Positions 32,515 to 33,800 of a stretch of 33,800 nucleotides of DNA are shown in pieces. Source of the stretch: Nitrospirota bacterium. GTDB taxonomy: Bacteria > Nitrospirota > Thermodesulfovibrionia > Thermodesulfovibrionales > JdFR-85. The notes beneath the pieces were generated by a model that saw only the letters and a program-made list of their open reading frames with translations, searched no databases and was not told the origin of the DNA. The translations under genes were made by a program, and so were the position numbers. Within the stretch, counting starts at the first letter, position 1; each line of letters starts with the position of its first letter. The DNA lies in NCBI GenBank assembly GCA_013152485.1, contig JAADGG010000050.1, forward strand, positions 74,090 through 107,889, read 5' to 3'.

Positions 32515-33464
32515 ACAAAACCAAGTATGCAGTGATCGCGGCAGTTGCAGCCTTCGCACTGGTCATCGTGGCCTCCTCAGCCTTCATCGTGAATGAGACG
32601 GAGCAGGTCATAATCACACAGTTCGGCAAACCGGTAAGCAAGCCGATCGTGACACCGGGTGTCCACTTCAAGATACCCATCATCCAGCAGGCGAACTTCT
32701 TCGACAGGAGATTTCTCGAGTGGGACGGCAGCCCCAACCAGGTGCCGACAAAGGACAAGCGGTTCATATGGGTCGACACCTATGCGAGGTGGAGGATAAA
32801 AGACCCCCTGCTCTTCTTTCAGCGAGTACGGGACGAACGGGGCGCACAGTCGCGCCTGGACGACATCCTCGACGGCGAGACGAGAAACGCAATCGCCAAG
32901 CACGTCCTCGTCGAGATAATCCGTACGACTAACCGCGAGTACCAGACGAGCGAAGCACTGCTCGCCGGGGAAGCGGCCAAAAGCCTGGTGCGGATCAAAT
33001 ACGGAAGGGAGAAGATAGCGCGATCCATCGTGGACGCAGCCTCGGCCCGCACGCTCGAACTCGGAATCGAATTGCTCGACCTGAGATTCAAACGGATCAA
33101 CTACGTGGAGGAAGTGCGCAAAAAGATATTCGAACGCATGATCACGGAACGCAAGCGCATAGCGGACAAGTTCCGCTCCGAAGGTCAGGGCGAGGCATCC
33201 AAGATCCTGGGCAACAAGGAACGCGACCTGAAGAAGATACAGTCCGAGGCGTACAGAACGGCTCAGGAGATCATCGGCAAGGCCGATGCCGAAGCGGCCG
33301 CGATCTATGCCGAGGCGTACAACCAGAACCAACAGTCTCGCGACTTCTATGTCTTCCTGAAGACACTGGAGACTTACCAGACGACCCTGTCCGAAAAGGA
33401 CTGGCTTATACTCTCCACAAAGAGCGACTTCTTCAAGTACCTTCGGACCCAATCGGGCAAATAG
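32511..33464 (+). CDS. hflC: HflC, SPFH-family partner of HflK
   Basis: Membrane-anchored SPFH protein of 317 residues with one N-terminal helix (about 7-27), then FIVNETEQVIITQFGKPVSKPIVTPGVHFKIP. The coiled-coil GQGEASKILGNKERDLKKIQSEA and the C-terminal ending FYVFLKTLETYQTTL are diagnostic of HflC. ATGA overlap with hflK means coupled translation and equal amounts of both subunits. No ftsH or hflX gene is nearby. A GC-rich palindrome follows the stop by 7 nt. Confidence 0.95.
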   Translation: MNKTKYAVIAAVAAFALVIVASSAFIVNETEQVIITQFGKPVSKPIVTPGVHFKIPIIQQANFFDRRFLEWDGSPNQVPTKDKRFIWVDTYARWRIKDPLLFFQRVRDERGAQSRLDDILDGETRNAIAKHVLVEIIRTTNREYQTSEALLAGEAAKSLVRIKYGREKIARSIVDAASARTLELGIELLDLRFKRINYVEEVRKKIFERMITERKRIADKFRSEGQGEASKILGNKERDLKKIQSEAYRTAQEIIGKADAEAAAIYAEAYNQNQQSRDFYVFLKTLETYQTTLSEKDWLILSTKSDFFKYLRTQSGK

Positions 33465-33471
33465 TGTTCAT

Positions 33472-33493
33472 CCGGGAGCCGTACGGCTCCCGG
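33472..33493 (+). terminator. Palindromic hairpin after hflC
   Basis: A perfect 22-nt palindrome: stem CCGGGAGCC/GGCTCCCGG (9 bp) with loop GTAC, 7 nt after the hflC stop. A T- and C-rich stretch follows rather than a clean T-run, so termination is likely but not textbook. Confidence 0.6.
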
Positions 33494-33558
33494 TGTTCCC
33501 TCCTTCATCGGGTTCACCGTCTTCTCCGTCAAGGTTTCCTCTCAAGGCGATCATGGGC

Positions 33559-33587
33559 TTGACAAAGGCGGTCCAGATACGTATAAT
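33559..33587 (+). promoter_or_regulatory. Full-consensus sigma70 promoter
   Basis: TTGACA (33559-33564), a 17-bp spacer and TATAAT (33582-33587) match the consensus at all twelve positions. The predicted start is near 33594, inside the Fur box. Confidence 0.85.
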
Positions 33588-33601
33588 GATAATCGTTATC
33601 A
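33587..33601. promoter_or_regulatory. Fur box over the promoter start site
   Basis: TGATAATCGTTATCA is a 7-1-7 inverted repeat with one mismatch to the Fur consensus TGATAAT-N-ATTATCA. A further upstream ATAA extends it towards the 19-bp box. It covers the -10 end and the transcription start, the classic position for iron-dependent repression. Confidence 0.75.
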
Positions 33602-33604
33602 AGA

Positions 33605-33800
33605 AAGGCGCCCGGTCGGGCCTTGATCACCTGAACCTGAATCTGGTGCTATTACTTCGGCAATTAGAAACACTGTAACCCTTTCATGACGCGGGATGAA
33701 GTCCGGCAGGACAAACCGCTGCTGCCTGGATACAGGGATAAAGAGGCCCGGTTATGGAAAGGGAGTGATCTGACAGACTCTGAACGGTTTCAAGTATCAC
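33605..33800 (+). other. Fur-controlled transcribed region of unclear content, running off the window
   Basis: The transcript begins with a hairpin (33605-33624: GCCCG/CGGGC core flanked by AAG/CTT). A second stem-loop core is GGCAG/CTGCC near 33705-33726. Neither has a T-run. The only open frame runs from ATG 33686 past the edge (38 codons, MTRDEVRQDKPLLPGYRDKE...). It has no ribosome site and no recognised domain. It may be a gene leader or a small regulatory RNA. Confidence 0.35.

Noticed and set aside
33493-33678. 61-codon plus-strand frame after hflC
   Set aside because: It spans the consensus promoter and Fur box, so it is almost certainly non-coding.

Overview
The window is a GC-rich bacterial chromosome segment with dense, operon-organised housekeeping and signalling genes. 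I see no transposase, integrase, phage gene or CRISPR array. Frequent AGG/AGA and ATA codons, GTG/TTG starts, an archaeal-type phosphoglycerate mutase, archease-RtcB, a TatD/radical-SAM fusion and many multi-domain GAF/PAS sensors fit a diderm anaerobe-like lineage such as Nitrospirota or the former Deltaproteobacteria. That placement is inference. The RND pump with an outer-membrane lipoprotein channel shows directly that the cell has an outer membrane.

Layout. 1-870 (-): mnmA, cut by the window edge. 1238-3929 (+): a promoter, then a tandem universal stress protein, a V4R-domain protein and a GAF-GGDEF diguanylate cyclase. 3934-10409 (-): a self-regulated efflux operon (TetR, NodT-type outer-membrane factor, membrane fusion protein, RND pump) whose genes are chained by 4-nt GTGA overlaps, with a TetR-type palindrome inside the promoter. 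10493-13186 (-): aspS and an RluB-type pseudouridine synthase. 13376-14775 (-): a PAP2-family membrane phosphatase and a YacP-like NYN nuclease. 14863-16567 (+): rhomboid protease and a ClpP-fold SDH-family protease. 16579-18363 (-): a class A penicillin-binding protein. 18447-23799 (+): a YeiH-type transporter, a large sensor histidine kinase whose phosphoacceptor His is replaced by Tyr, a CheY-like receiver and a GAF/HD-GYP protein. 23755-27290 (-): a membrane protein, archaeal-type phosphoglycerate mutase and a TatD-radical SAM fusion. 27390-28232 (+): rsmA. 28307-28774 (-): a stand-alone LigD-type 3'-phosphoesterase, divergent from archease-rtcB (28824-30896, +). 30945-31058 (+): an initiator tRNA gene with its own promoter. 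31271-33464 (+): hflK-hflC. 33559-33601 (+): a full-consensus promoter overlapped by a Fur box, driving something not clearly visible before the window ends.

How the genes work together. Two c-di-GMP proteins lie in separate signalling operons: a GGDEF with an intact active site and I-site, and an HD-GYP with an altered GYP motif. The archease-RtcB pair is an RNA-ligation module, and the divergent phosphoesterase acts on the kind of 3' end that RtcB uses. The rhomboid/SDH pair and HflKC are membrane-proteostasis functions. The observations I rate highest are the DivL-like Tyr in the sensor kinase, the RNA-end-processing locus, the Fur-controlled transcript at the right edge, and the operator plus GTGA coupling of the efflux operon.
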